Positions 29,932 through 39,584 are shown, numbered from the stretch's first letter. The stretch is 64,000 nucleotides of DNA from an uncultured Shimia sp. (GCF_947498095.1 NZ_CANMJE010000002.1:434001-498000); one strand, 5' to 3'. The notes: generated from the sequence alone by a model not told the origin. Numbers and translations: made by a program.

Positions 29932-30831
29932 TCAATCTGCGGGAAAGTCGGGATGGGCGGGCTCAATCGGGCGTGCCAGTTGGCGTTCACGCAGGAAGGT
30001 GTAAAGCCCAGTGCCGATAATCAGTGCGGCCCCTGCCAGCGTTGGCCAGTCAGGGCGCTCGTGAAAAACAAACACACCGATCACCAGCGAGAACAGTAGG
30101 CGTGTATAGCGATAGGGTGCCACGACTGAAGCTTCACCAACCCGCATGGCCGTGACGATGCCCCAGTACCCGGCGGCGCCAAACAGGATGGCCCCTGCAA
30201 ACATCTGTGCCTCTGACACGCCCAAAGCGCCCAAGGGTTTTTCTGTGAAAATCAGCATCACCAACCCTGCAACCACAAGCGAGGAAAATCCCTGAAAAGA
30301 GATCACATAGGACGAAACGGCACTATCGATGCGGCGGGTGATAAGATCGCGCGCCGCGACTGCGAAAACCGCGATCAAGATGATCAGAGAATTTGGTTCA
30401 AACCCGTCCATCCCCGGGCGGATGATCAACAGCACGCCGATAAACCCAAGCAGGATGGCGGTCCATCGCCGCCAGCCAACTTGTTCGCCCAGAAACAGCG
30501 CAGCCCCCATCGTGATGACCAGAGGCATCGCCTGAAACACCGCGGCGACGGTCGAGATATCTACCAGCGCCAACGCACCCGCGAACGCTGCGGCGGCCAC
30601 GGCTTCAGTGCAAGCGCGTATCAATGGCAGGCGTCCCCAAGCCGCGGGGGCAAACAGGCGCTCCCGGTTGAGTTTCACGAGCGCGGCAAAGATCAAGCTT
30701 GAACCCAGCCCAAGGCCGATCAGGATTTGGCCTGTCGGCATGGGGGCCGAGAGCATTTTGACAAACATGTCCTCAATCGCGAACCCTGCCATTGCGAAAA
30801 TGATGAGAAAAATGCCGCGGACGTTGTCCAT
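29932..30831 (-). CDS. DMT-family (EamA) transporter
   Basis: About 299 residues with ten hydrophobic segments in two EamA repeats (GIFLIIFAMAGFAIEDMFVKML and, near residue 155, LIILIAVFAVAARDLITRR). Inner-membrane exporter of metabolites or drugs; substrate not visible. The ATG at 30831 has AAAGG about nine bases upstream; a GTG at 30849 is the alternative. It is separated from eno by 146 bases on the same strand. Confidence 0.85.
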   Translation of the reverse strand: MDNVRGIFLIIFAMAGFAIEDMFVKMLSAPMPTGQILIGLGLGSSLIFAALVKLNRERLFAPAAWGRLPLIRACTEAVAAAAFAGALALVDISTVAAVFQAMPLVITMGAALFLGEQVGWRRWTAILLGFIGVLLIIRPGMDGFEPNSLIILIAVFAVAARDLITRRIDSAVSSYVISFQGFSSLVVAGLVMLIFTEKPLGALGVSEAQMFAGAILFGAAGYWGIVTAMRVGEASVVAPYRYTRLLFSLVIGVFVFHERPDWPTLAGAALIIGTGLYTFLRERQLARPIEPAHPDFPAD

Positions 30832-30952
30832 GAGCTTGAAGCCTTTCACTTGTTAAGCTCCACAGATGCCAAATTGCACGCGGCTGCAAGCATTATTGCG
30901 ACAAGTTACATGGGATTTCGTGAAGGCACCTATCAGTCTTTGTGACCTTTGG

Positions 30953-31004
30953 CCTTCGTAATGCCAAAAATACTCGCGCCGCAGGCAGGCCCGCGGTGCG
31001 GGCC
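30953..31004 (-). repeat. Hairpin plus GTATTT intergenic element, copy B
   Basis: On the minus strand, two bases after the CorC stop, GGCCCGC-ACC-GCGGGCC (31004-30988) forms a stem. GCGAGTATTTTTGGCATTACGAAGG follows. It aligns with copies at 18542 and 45782. The hairpin may also help end transcription. Confidence 0.55.
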
Positions 31005-31005
31005 T

Positions 31006-32385
31006 TCAGAGCGGGCGGATCTTCAAGGTGGTGATCCGGTTGGCTTCTCGCGCCATAACTTCAAAGCGAAAGCCGTGGAAGGAAAACACCTGTCCGGTGG
31101 TCGGGATCATCTGGGCCTCGTGAATCACCAGACCAGCCACGGTGTTGGCCTCGTCATCGGGCAATTGCCAGTCGGTCGCGCGGTTGAGATCGCGGATGGT
31201 CATGGCGCCATCGATCAGAAATTGCCCATCTTCGGATCTGGCAATCTCTGGCTCTTCATCGGTGTCAAATTCGTCGGCAATCTCGCCAACGATCTCTTCC
31301 AGAATGTCCTCAAGCGTAATCAGACCCTGTAGAGAGCCATATTCATCAACCACCAGGGCAAAGTGCGAATGCCGTCGCAGAAACTCGCGCATCTGATCGT
31401 CAAGTGATGTGGTTTCAGGCACGAAGTAAGGTTTCTTAGCCACTTCTTGCAGATCAAAGGCGGCAAGGCTTTCCAAGGTCGTGTCCGCATCGGCAACACG
31501 ACGGTACATAGACCGGAACAGGTCTTTGGCGTGGATTACACCGATGATGTTTTCCGGATCATCCTTAAAGACGGGCAGGCGGGTGTGGTTGCTTTCAAGA
31601 CATTGGTTGAGGATGCTGACCGGATCGTCATCCGCATCCAGCATTTCAATACCTGAGCGGTGCAACATGATCTCTTCGACCGTGCGATCGCTCAGATCCA
31701 ATGCGCCCAGGATTCGATCGCGGTCTTCTTTTTCCACCACGCCTTCGGAATGGCCAAGCTGGATTGCGCCTGCAATTTCCTCGCGCACCGCAAGGATGTG
31801 GCTGTCGGGATCGGTCTCAACACCAAAAACGCGTAGCACCAGCCGCACGAACCAGCGCACGGCGGACACGATCGGAGCAAAGATTGTCACCAACAGGCCA
31901 ATAGGGCGTGCAACCGTGGCGGCGGCCTCTTCTGGGCGGGTAATAGCATAGGTCTTGGGCAGAACTTCGGCAAAGATCAGTACCAAGAGGGTCATGACCA
32001 ACGTGGCCAGTGCCACTCCGGATTCACCAAATACCTTGGTAAATGCTGCTGTCGCAAGAGACGCGGCGAGGATGTTCACAAGGTTGTTGCCCAACAATAC
32101 TGACCCGATCAGACGTTCGTTGTCCTCGGTGATCGACAACGCTCGTTTGGCGCCGCGATTTCCCTTATCAGCTTTGCTGCGCAGCTTGCCGCGCGACGCA
32201 GCGGTCAACGCGGTTTCCGAGCCAGAAAAGAACCCCGACAAAACCAGCAATGCCAGAATGGCACCACAGGTGATCCAAAAGGCGCTGTCAAAGGCTGAGG
32301 TGCCAAGGGTGCCGGCAAGCGATGCCGTGTCAGAAATTGTGCTGTCCATGACAGGCGTTATGGGGTCGCAAGGCGCCGCATTCAA
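31006..32385 (-). CDS. CNNM/CorC-type membrane protein with CBS pair
   Basis: 459 residues. N-terminal CNNM/DUF21 domain with about four membrane helices (LLVLSGFFSGSETALTAASRG, GNNLVNILAASLATAAF, IFAEVLPKTYAI), a CBS pair (about 215-345) with ILGALDLSDRTVEEIMLHR and LVVDEYGSLQGLITLEDILEEIVGEI, and a C-terminal CorC/HlyC domain. Related proteins act in magnesium/cobalt efflux or haemolysin-like roles. Starts 12 bases after xerD; start could also be ATG 32349. Confidence 0.88.
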   Translation of the reverse strand: MNAAPCDPITPVMDSTISDTASLAGTLGTSAFDSAFWITCGAILALLVLSGFFSGSETALTAASRGKLRSKADKGNRGAKRALSITEDNERLIGSVLLGNNLVNILAASLATAAFTKVFGESGVALATLVMTLLVLIFAEVLPKTYAITRPEEAAATVARPIGLLVTIFAPIVSAVRWFVRLVLRVFGVETDPDSHILAVREEIAGAIQLGHSEGVVEKEDRDRILGALDLSDRTVEEIMLHRSGIEMLDADDDPVSILNQCLESNHTRLPVFKDDPENIIGVIHAKDLFRSMYRRVADADTTLESLAAFDLQEVAKKPYFVPETTSLDDQMREFLRRHSHFALVVDEYGSLQGLITLEDILEEIVGEIADEFDTDEEPEIARSEDGQFLIDGAMTIRDLNRATDWQLPDDEANTVAGLVIHEAQMIPTTGQVFSFHGFRFEVMAREANRITTLKIRPL

Positions 32386-32397
32386 GCGTCTGGCGGT

Positions 32398-33330
32398 CTA
32401 TTTTGGTGATTTCGCCAGCGGGTGATGCGTATGCACCAACTCGCTGAGCCGTTCATCCAGCACATGCGTGTAGATCTCGGTCGTCGCAATGTCCGCATGC
32501 CCCAAGAGGGTTTGAATCGACCGCAGATCGGCACCGTTTGCCAAAAGATGCGTTGCAAAGGCATGACGCAGTGTGTGGGGCGTGACCTTGGCCGGAGACA
32601 CGCCGCCTGCGACCGCAAGTTCCTTGATCAGCGCGTAGAACCTGTGCCGTGTGAGATGACCGGACTTCCCCCGAGAAGGAAACAAAAACGGCGAAGCCTT
32701 TTGACCTTGCGCTTTGGATTGTTCGGCCAAGGCGTCCCAAGCCATCAGCCACGCGGCCAGTGCTTCGCGCGCAGGTGGTGACAGTGGCACCATGCGTTCT
32801 TTGCCACCTTTCCCTTGGATCAACAGCATGCGCGGGTCGCCCCGCGTTGCCGAAACGGGTAGGGACACCAATTCGCTGACCCGCATCCCCGTGGCATAGA
32901 GCAATTCCATCAGGCAGGTGTTGCGCTGGCGGTCTGTTTCGGTCCGGCCAGAGTTGCGCGCGGCTTCCAACAGGTTGTCGACTTCACTCACATCCAGCGT
33001 TTTTGGAAGGCGTTTGGATTTGCCGGGACCCCGGATCAACAGGGCGGGATTGTTTTCGCGCCACCCTTCTTCAAAAGCAAAGCGGAACATTTGTTTGATT
33101 GACGACAGCCTGCGGGCGCGGGTTGATTTGGCGAGCCCCTGTGCTTCGCAGCTGATCAGATAGGCCTCAACCTCTTCGCGTGCCAACGTTTCAAATGAAT
33201 GACCTTTGCCACTGCACCACTCCCAGAAATCCCGAAGGTCGCGAGCATAAGCCTCTTGCGTGTTGGGCGAGGCCCCGAGTTCTGCAGCCTGGGCATCAAT
33301 AAACGAGGATATCCAGCGCAAGTCACTCAT
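32398..33330 (-). CDS. xerD: Tyrosine recombinase XerD
   Basis: 310-residue recombinase that with XerC resolves chromosome dimers at dif. N-terminal SAM-like domain (ISSFIDAQAAELGASPNTQEAYARDL), and a catalytic domain with Arg in ATGMRVSELVSL, His-x-x-Arg in VTPHTLRHAFATHLL, and LGHADIATTEIYTHV with the nucleophile Tyr. Housekeeping context and absence of flanking repeats argue against an integrase of a mobile element. It starts four bases after the 508-residue protein. Confidence 0.92.
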   Translation of the reverse strand: MSDLRWISSFIDAQAAELGASPNTQEAYARDLRDFWEWCSGKGHSFETLAREEVEAYLISCEAQGLAKSTRARRLSSIKQMFRFAFEEGWRENNPALLIRGPGKSKRLPKTLDVSEVDNLLEAARNSGRTETDRQRNTCLMELLYATGMRVSELVSLPVSATRGDPRMLLIQGKGGKERMVPLSPPAREALAAWLMAWDALAEQSKAQGQKASPFLFPSRGKSGHLTRHRFYALIKELAVAGGVSPAKVTPHTLRHAFATHLLANGADLRSIQTLLGHADIATTEIYTHVLDERLSELVHTHHPLAKSPK

Positions 33331-33333
33331 CGC

Positions 33334-34860
33334 TCATCCCCGCGTGTCGATCAGGGCGACCTGCATGGCGGCCCGTCGTGCGGTGTCTTCCAGCCCGACA
33401 GCGCGTAAAATGGCAAGTGCGTCGGTCAGGGCGGCGGGGTTGCCATAGGCGCCATCGGCCATCAGCGACATCGCGTTCAAAATCACTTCGCCCAGCTGAC
33501 CCCGCGCCAACATCGCGCTGATTTCTTGTGGCACGCGGGCCTCGTGGAAACCGTCGGAAATGGCACGCTGTTGTGGATCTGTTGGGGTGCGGGGCGGGGT
33601 GCCTTGCGCCAATCCAGCAAGGAAATCACGTGGCCCCGCATGTGATGCTTGTTCGTAACTGGGAGACAGCAAGGCAATGTCGCGCGCCAGACGTTTGGTC
33701 ACGCCTTGCAAGGGCAGCGCGAGAAGGCGTGAGCCATAGAGCCGCGCAAAGGCCACCTCAAGGTGTACGCTTTGCATGGCGGTCCAGGCGCGCGGAAGCG
33801 TGTCGGCAACCGCCATCTTGTCGCCCGACGTCAGAGCGTCATCAAAAGCCTGTATCGCCGCGACCCGGTCCCAGATCATGCCAGAGGCCGAGGGTTTTCC
33901 CTCAGAATAGATGCCAAGCAATCGGTTTTCCGGCAACGCGCCGGTGCGCGCCAGTCGTTCCGCGGCTTCAAGCCGGGGCTTCCAGCCAACAATGCCGCGC
34001 AAATCTGCATGTGCGAATGCACGCGGCAACCCGCGCGACGGTTGCGGTTCGCCGATTGCCTCGTAAAGGCGGTAAATCAAAGGGGTTGGGGCGGAGTGGG
34101 CCACAAGGATGGGCTGGCCTTCAAAAAGCTCGGGGTCAAGAAACCGCACAAGCAGGGCGTCTTCTTCGTCGGTAATCAGATCCAAAGCATTGGCAGATTC
34201 CAACATCAGGACTGCGCCATTCCAATCCCCGGCGCGCGCCGTACAAAAAATCCGCGCCGCGTAGTCCGAGGTCAATCTTGGAGAGGCAACAAGGGCCGCA
34301 CAGGCGGCGTCTTCCTGTCCCATCAACAGCGTCACGTCGAACCAACGGCTGAACAGGGGCGGAGTCGTTGGGCCAGCGCGCTCCAACAGTGCGGCGGCTT
34401 GTTCCAGCGCGCCCATCTCAATCAGTTTGTCGATGCGCGCGAGCAACAACAGGTCGTTTTCACCGGCGTCCCACGGCGCATTGGCTTCGGCCAGCAGCAA
34501 GGTATATAGCAGCGCCTGCATTGCAGGAACTTGAGTTGTTGGCTGCTCCGCAATCAACTGAGCCAGCGTTTCGGCGCGGCTGTGCTGCCACAACGAATCC
34601 GGTAGACCCGTGACATGGCTGGGCAACAGCCCAACCGCATCGCGCCCCGGAGCGTCCAGCGTGTCGACGGTGATGTCAGGTTGCTGACCCGTGGCAGTCA
34701 CCGGCGGTTCTTCTAACCCCAGATCAAGCGTCACGGTGGGTGTCTGGTTCAGCCATTCAATGGCCGAAAGCGGCGGGTTGTCTTGTGCTCTAGCCGCCGG
34801 AACACCCCAGGTTGCAACCGCACCCAGCGCGCAGAGCAAAAGGGCGTTTTTAGCTGCCAT
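33334..34860 (-). CDS. Exported 508-residue helical protein, unknown
   Basis: 508 residues with a signal peptide ending AARA near residue 25. The rest is helical with repeating Ala/Leu-rich pairs (LIEMGALEQAAALLERAG, ARAGDWNGAVLMLESANAL) of TPR/SEL1-like type, probably a solenoid. I recall similar proteins near xerD or aroK in Rhodobacteraceae, with no function. Starts inside the end of the 52-residue membrane peptide and ends four bases before xerD, so the three are likely one operon. Confidence 0.72.
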   Translation of the reverse strand: MAAKNALLLCALGAVATWGVPAARAQDNPPLSAIEWLNQTPTVTLDLGLEEPPVTATGQQPDITVDTLDAPGRDAVGLLPSHVTGLPDSLWQHSRAETLAQLIAEQPTTQVPAMQALLYTLLLAEANAPWDAGENDLLLLARIDKLIEMGALEQAAALLERAGPTTPPLFSRWFDVTLLMGQEDAACAALVASPRLTSDYAARIFCTARAGDWNGAVLMLESANALDLITDEEDALLVRFLDPELFEGQPILVAHSAPTPLIYRLYEAIGEPQPSRGLPRAFAHADLRGIVGWKPRLEAAERLARTGALPENRLLGIYSEGKPSASGMIWDRVAAIQAFDDALTSGDKMAVADTLPRAWTAMQSVHLEVAFARLYGSRLLALPLQGVTKRLARDIALLSPSYEQASHAGPRDFLAGLAQGTPPRTPTDPQQRAISDGFHEARVPQEISAMLARGQLGEVILNAMSLMADGAYGNPAALTDALAILRAVGLEDTARRAAMQVALIDTRG

Positions 34861-35008
34861 CTGCAGGTGTCAGCGTCACGGGAACGCGAATCTCTTGTTG
34901 GGGCGCCGAGAAATCGGCGCCCAGGATCGGTCCGACATAAGCATAGGCCACAAGACCCAGCCCCGCCAAAACCACGAGGATCATCAAAAAAATGAAGAGT
35001 TTGCGCAT
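34850..35008 (-). CDS. 52-residue membrane peptide
   Basis: Starts MRKLFIFLMILVVLAGLGLV: one N-terminal membrane helix with a short basic lead, then a 30-residue periplasmic tail with FSAPQQEIRVPVTL. It overlaps the next gene by 11 bases. ATG 35008 is chosen because the longer frame to 35116 lacks a reasonable lead. Function unknown; may assist the exported protein encoded next. Confidence 0.65.
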   Translation of the reverse strand: MRKLFIFLMILVVLAGLGLVAYAYVGPILGADFSAPQQEIRVPVTLTPADGS

Positions 35009-35152
35009 GCTTATCCCCAGCAACTGCTCTTGTTCTGCCTGTTGTTTTTTCCAACTTATAACTGGCCTTTTGCGCAAGATCACGTCATTCAATGGCCAAA
35101 GTTGAATTTTGGGCAAGGCTCAGCCGATTTTGGCTGATGCACGACGGGGCGC

Positions 35153-35701
35153 ATGGCATTTACGCTAAAAAAGACGGTTGTTCTCATTGGCATGATGGGT
35201 GCGGGCAAGACAGCTGTTGGCCGGGCGCTGGCCGCACGGTTGGGCGCGTCCTTTCTGGATTCTGATGCCGAGATCGTCAAAGCCGCAAACATGAGTATTG
35301 CCGAGATATTCCAACGTGATGGAGAGCCGTTCTTTCGCCGCAAAGAAGCACAGGTGATCGAACGTCTGTTGGATGAAGAGCGCGGTATCCTGTCGACAGG
35401 CGGCGGCGCTTATCTGGCCGACGGCAATCGCAGCATGATCTCTGAAAAGGGTGTTGCGGTCTGGCTGGATGTGGACCTCGAGCTGTTGTGGAACCGCGTT
35501 AAGCACAAGGACACACGGCCCTTGCTGCGCACCGATAACCCCAAGGCCACGCTCACTGAGATCTACAATCAACGTGTTCCGATCTATACCTTGGCGGACC
35601 TTTCGGTCAAAGCAGATGCCGCGTTCTCAATCGAAGATATGGCCGGACAGGTGATCGACGTTCTTTTGACACGACCAGATGTTCTGGAGACCAACACATG
35701 A
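35153..35701 (+). CDS. aroK: Shikimate kinase
   Basis: Phosphorylates shikimate at O3 in aromatic amino acid synthesis. 182 residues; Walker A GMMGAGKTAVGRALA, shikimate-binding DSDAEIVKAAN, and GGGAYLADGNR, RPLLRTDNP lid. Overlaps aroB by four bases (ATGA). It is divergent from the 52-residue peptide gene; the 144-base gap should hold promoters for both. Confidence 0.95.
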   Translation: MAFTLKKTVVLIGMMGAGKTAVGRALAARLGASFLDSDAEIVKAANMSIAEIFQRDGEPFFRRKEAQVIERLLDEERGILSTGGGAYLADGNRSMISEKGVAVWLDVDLELLWNRVKHKDTRPLLRTDNPKATLTEIYNQRVPIYTLADLSVKADAAFSIEDMAGQVIDVLLTRPDVLETNT

Positions 35702-36813
35702 GTGAAACTGTCCACGTTGGCTTGGGTGATCGCGCCTATGACATCCATATCGGTCCGGGTCTTCTGGCCCAGGCCGGGGCCTTGATCGCACCGATGTTGG
35801 CGCGTCCACAGGTCCGGGTTGTTACGGACGAGAATGTGGCGCCCTTGCATCTGGAGAGCCTGAGAGACGGGTTGGCCGCTGCCGGGATCACTATGGAAGC
35901 CTTGGTCTTGCCCGCGGGTGAGAGCACAAAAAGCTGGCCGCACTTTGAACGCACGGTCGAATGGTTGCTTGCCGAAAAGGTCGAGCGGCGCGACCTGGTT
36001 GTGGCGCTTGGGGGCGGGGTCATTGGCGATCTGACCGGCTTTGCCGCGGCTGTGCTGCGACGCGGTGTTGGTTTTGTGCAAATCCCAACCTCGCTCTTGG
36101 CGCAGGTTGACAGTTCGGTCGGCGGCAAAACCGGGATCAATGCCCCGCAAGGCAAGAACCTCATAGGCGCCTTTCACCAACCTTCGCTGGTTTTGGCCGA
36201 TATTGACGTTCTGGGTACGCTAAAACCACGTGATTTTCTGGCTGGTTATGGCGAAGTGGTGAAATACGGCTTGCTCGGAGATTCTGAATTCTTTGAGTGG
36301 CTTGAAGGGCAGGGCCCGGCACTTGCGGCTGGCGACGAGGCGGCGCGTATCGCCGCCGTCAAACGCTCTTGCGAGATGAAAGCCGAGATTGTGGCCCGCG
36401 ATGAGACAGAGCAAGGGGACCGAGCGCTTTTGAACCTTGGTCATACGTTCTGCCACGCGCTTGAGGCCGCCACGGGATTCGGTGACAGACTATTGCACGG
36501 CGAGGGCGTGGCAATCGGTTGCGCGCTGGCATTTGAGTTGAGCTATCGCTTGGGCCTGTGTTCGCAAGAAGATCCCAGCCGCGTGCGCCAACATCTTGCC
36601 GAAATGGGTATGAAGGTCGACCTCAAGGACATTCCTGGCGACCTGCCTGATGCCCAAGCGCTTTTGGACCTTATGGCGCAAGACAAGAAAGTCATCGATG
36701 GCCAGCTGCGCTTTATTCTGGCGCGCGGTATCGGACAGGCCTTTGTCACGTCGGATGTGCCCAAAGACGCGGTCCTGAAGCTATTGCAGGATGAGCTGAA
36801 ACGACGGGTTTGA
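35698..36813 (+). CDS. aroB: 3-dehydroquinate synthase
   Basis: Second enzyme of the shikimate pathway, NAD and metal dependent. 371 residues. NAD loop ALGGGVIGDLTGFAAAVLRR, DSSVGGKTGINAPQGKN, Glu of GYGEVVKYGLL and His in LNLGHTFCHALE and LLHGEGVAIG bind metal. Follows aroK with a four-base overlap, the common gene pair. Confidence 0.97.
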   Translation: MSETVHVGLGDRAYDIHIGPGLLAQAGALIAPMLARPQVRVVTDENVAPLHLESLRDGLAAAGITMEALVLPAGESTKSWPHFERTVEWLLAEKVERRDLVVALGGGVIGDLTGFAAAVLRRGVGFVQIPTSLLAQVDSSVGGKTGINAPQGKNLIGAFHQPSLVLADIDVLGTLKPRDFLAGYGEVVKYGLLGDSEFFEWLEGQGPALAAGDEAARIAAVKRSCEMKAEIVARDETEQGDRALLNLGHTFCHALEAATGFGDRLLHGEGVAIGCALAFELSYRLGLCSQEDPSRVRQHLAEMGMKVDLKDIPGDLPDAQALLDLMAQDKKVIDGQLRFILARGIGQAFVTSDVPKDAVLKLLQDELKRRV

Positions 36814-36818
36814 GCAAA

Positions 36819-36839
36819 GGAAAGCCACGAATGGCTTCC
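36819..36839. terminator. Possible terminator between aroB and pepT
   Basis: A stem of GGAAAGCCA with TGGCTTCC around a CGAA loop (TTCG on the minus strand), in the short region between convergent aroB and pepT. On the minus strand it is followed by TTTGC. The T tract is weak. Confidence 0.45.
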
Positions 36840-36888
36840 TGATCTGTGCAAACCCAAACAGAAACGCAGCGAAGTCTCTGGCTTTTAC

Positions 36889-38136
36889 TCAGGTTTTGGC
36901 GGCGTGCTGCACCAGTCTCAGGCATATCCGTGTTGAGACGGCCATGTCCTGTACACTGATCCACTCTAGCGGTCCGTGAATTTCCTGCATGCCCGTAAAT
37001 AGGTTGGGGCAGGGCACACCCAATTCGGTTAGCCGAGACCCGTCCGTGCCACCGCGGATGATGTCCACTTTAGGCTTGACCCCTTCGGCCTCAAAGGCGG
37101 TTTTGGCGATATCGACGGGGGTCATGTCATTCTCAAGCCAATAGCGCATATTGCGGTATTGTTTGGAAATATCACAGGTCACTACTGCGCCAGGAAATGC
37201 AGATTCAGCCGCCGCGCAGGCCGCATTCAAACGGTCCCCTTGGGCTGCCAGCCCGTCCAATTCGAAATCACGCAAAAGAACCCGCAATTCAGCGTCAGAT
37301 GATCCGCCTTCCATCGCATAGACATGCGCAAATCCCTCGCGGCCCGAGGTGGTTTCGGGCGTTTGGCCATCTACGTTCATGCGTGCCACAATATCGGCGG
37401 CCACATGCAGCGCGTTCACCAGCTTGTCCTTGGCATACCCGGGATGTGCCGAAACACCGGTGACTTTGACGATGGCGCCATCAGCCGAAAAGCTCTCATA
37501 TTCGAGGCTGCCCACGCGCGAACTGTCCAAGGTATAGGCAAAATCGACGCCCATATCCGCAGGCAGCCGGTCATCCACACCGCGCCCAATTTCTTCATCC
37601 GGGGTAAAGGCCAAACGGATACGCCCGTGGGTCATCCCGGGCGTCGACAAAAGGTGTTCCGCCATGGTCATGATGATCGCAACACCGGACTTGTCGTCCG
37701 CGCCCAGCAAAGTCAGTCCCGAGGCCGTGATGATGTCATCGCCGGCCTTGCTGGCCAGATAAGGCAGGTTTTTGGGGCTCAGCACCAGATCGGGGGCATC
37801 AGGAAAGGTGATGTCCTGACCATCCCATTTGCGAAAGACACGCGGTTTTACATCTGTCGCATTGAACTGCGGGGCCGTATCCACATGCGCGCAAAACCCG
37901 ATGTCTGGCGCAGTGTCGGACGTGGCGGGTACAGTTGCCAGAACCGCGCCATACTCAGTCAGTTCAATGTCGCTGGCACCCATATGCTCTAATTCGGCCA
38001 TGAGGTGGCGCTGCATGTCCAGCTGAATGGCTGTACTGGGTTGCGTAGGGGACATCTCATCGCTTTGGCTGTCGATTGCACAATAGGCAACGAGCCGCGC
38101 TTCAAGAGCGCGGTCAAAGTCGGGAAAATCTGTCAT
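36889..38136 (-). CDS. pepT: Peptidase T (tripeptide aminopeptidase)
   Basis: Dinuclear zinc aminopeptidase of the M20 family, about 415 residues. FCAHVDTAPQFNATDVKP (His ligand), LLGADDKSGVAIIM (bridging Asp), FTPDEEIGRGVDD (Glu catalyst and ligand) and IRGGTDGSRLTELGVPCPNLFTG are present. Hydrolyses N-terminal residues of tripeptides in the cytoplasm. It lies 14 bases after ssb on the same strand, so it may be read from the ssb promoter. Confidence 0.94.
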   Translation of the reverse strand: MTDFPDFDRALEARLVAYCAIDSQSDEMSPTQPSTAIQLDMQRHLMAELEHMGASDIELTEYGAVLATVPATSDTAPDIGFCAHVDTAPQFNATDVKPRVFRKWDGQDITFPDAPDLVLSPKNLPYLASKAGDDIITASGLTLLGADDKSGVAIIMTMAEHLLSTPGMTHGRIRLAFTPDEEIGRGVDDRLPADMGVDFAYTLDSSRVGSLEYESFSADGAIVKVTGVSAHPGYAKDKLVNALHVAADIVARMNVDGQTPETTSGREGFAHVYAMEGGSSDAELRVLLRDFELDGLAAQGDRLNAACAAAESAFPGAVVTCDISKQYRNMRYWLENDMTPVDIAKTAFEAEGVKPKVDIIRGGTDGSRLTELGVPCPNLFTGMQEIHGPLEWISVQDMAVSTRICLRLVQHAAKT

Positions 38137-38150
38137 CGGTAAGGTCCGGC

Positions 38151-38666
38151 TTAGAACGGGATTTCGTCATCAAGGTCGCGGGAAGGCGCATTGCCACCAC
38201 CCTGACCGCCACTGGGCTGGCCGCCACCCTGATCGTAACCGCCGCCATAACCGCCTTGTTCGTAGCCGCCACCTTGACCACCACCGCCAAAGCCGCCGCC
38301 GTCACCACCGCCGCTGCGGCCGTCCAGCATTACCAGCGTGCCGCCAAAGCCCTGCAGGACGACTTCGGTTGAATAGCGGTCATTGCCGGACTGGTCTTGC
38401 CATTTGCGGGTCTGCAGCTGACCTTCGATGTAAACCTTGGACCCTTTGCGCAGGTACTGCTCGGCCACGCGGACCAGACCTTCCTGAAAGATTGCAACGC
38501 GGTGCCATTCGGTCCGTTCACGGCGTTCACCGGTGTTGCGGTCTTTCCAGGTTTCCGAGGTTGCAACACTGATGTTGCAGACCTTGCCGCCGTTCTGGAA
38601 CGTGCGCACATCGGGATCATTTCCTAGATTGCCCACCAGAATGACTTTGTTCACCGATCCGGTCAT
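38151..38666 (-). CDS. ssb: Single-stranded DNA-binding protein
   Basis: 171 residues. OB fold ([62 protein letters not shown]), a Gly-rich linker with repeated [11 protein letters not shown], and the acidic tip DLDDEIPF that contacts repair and replication proteins. A GAAC-N7-GAAC LexA-type box lies 51 bases upstream, so induction by DNA damage is likely. Confidence 0.97.
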   Translation of the reverse strand: MTGSVNKVILVGNLGNDPDVRTFQNGGKVCNISVATSETWKDRNTGERRERTEWHRVAIFQEGLVRVAEQYLRKGSKVYIEGQLQTRKWQDQSGNDRYSTEVVLQGFGGTLVMLDGRSGGGDGGGFGGGGQGGGYEQGGYGGGYDQGGGQPSGGQGGGNAPSRDLDDEIPF

Positions 38667-38716
38667 GTGCCCGCTCCTTCAGAATCTTGTGTTGTTCGGC
38701 TCAGCATAGACCATCT

Positions 38717-38731
38717 GAACAAGGTTAGAAC
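38717..38731. promoter_or_regulatory. LexA (SOS) box upstream of ssb
   Basis: GAAC-N7-GAAC, the alphaproteobacterial LexA site, on the plus strand (GTTC-N7-GTTC towards ssb). The whole is part of an 11-base direct repeat of GAACAAGGTTA. It lies in the region shared with the lytic transglycosylase gene. Confidence 0.8.
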
Positions 38732-38876
38732 AAGGTTAATGGGGTCACTTTGGCAAGAAAAATGCTTCAAGGCGTCGGCAAATTTCAGCGCTTTCACGGA
38801 ATACAGTGATTCAGGAAACTGGAAATTGGGAAAACTTTGGGTATATAGTCCCGCAACATCTACGGTGGGGCCGGGC

Positions 38877-39491
38877 ATGATGAACAAAATTGAGGCTGTC
38901 AGAGGCAGTACGCGCACAGTGTTTTGCGTTGTTTTGGCATCCCTGTGCCTGTCAGGGCCCGTAGTGGCGCAGGTCTTTAAGTCCAAGTCCGCGTCGGCCA
39001 CGTTCCGCTCTCAGACCAAAGTTCTCGATACTCGGGCCAAGGACCAATATCGCTCGGCGGTGCGCTTGGAGCCGGTCAAGGTCTATACGCCGTCCAAATG
39101 GGGTGATGGCAGCTTTCAAGGCAAATACAATGGCCCTTATCTTGCGATGGCGCGCGAGGCGGCCTTGCGCAATGGTGTGCCTGTCGACATGTTCCTGAAG
39201 CTGGTCCAGCAAGAATCTGGCTGGAACGCGACGGCTAAGTCTCACAAAGGCGCTTTGGGCCTTGCACAATTGATGCCCGAGACGGCCAGACACCTGAATG
39301 TCGATCCATTGGACCCCTATCAGAACCTTGATGGCGGCGCGCGGTATCTTGCCCGGCAATACAGCAGTTTTGGCTCATGGCGCCTGGCGCTGGCAGCGTA
39401 TAACGCGGGTCCGCAGGCTGTGCGCAAATATGGCGGCGTGCCGCCCTACAAAGAAACTCAAAACTATGTTCGGGTGATCCTGGGCAGTTGA
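38877..39491 (+). CDS. Lytic transglycosylase
   Basis: About 204 residues. A signal peptide ([19 protein letters not shown]) and an SLT domain with catalytic Glu in [33 protein letters not shown] and a C-terminal [17 protein letters not shown]. It cleaves peptidoglycan glycans leaving 1,6-anhydro-MurNAc, which NagZ and AnmK (same window) recycle. The start is ATG 38877 or 38880; the longer frame upstream overlaps the ssb promoter region. Confidence 0.9.
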   Translation: MMNKIEAVRGSTRTVFCVVLASLCLSGPVVAQVFKSKSASATFRSQTKVLDTRAKDQYRSAVRLEPVKVYTPSKWGDGSFQGKYNGPYLAMAREAALRNGVPVDMFLKLVQQESGWNATAKSHKGALGLAQLMPETARHLNVDPLDPYQNLDGGARYLARQYSSFGSWRLALAAYNAGPQAVRKYGGVPPYKETQNYVRVILGS

Positions 39492-39584
39492 TCTGCGTGG
39501 AGGTCACCCCAGAATTGTCATTGGTCAAGGGCGCCGCAGGGATGGCACGATAGATCTGTGCCAATCTGACCCGGAGCACCGCTG

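Noticed and set aside
32398-33330. Tyrosine recombinase as sign of a mobile element
   Set aside because: Motifs and operon place it as housekeeping XerD; no attachment repeats, tRNA or phage genes are beside it.
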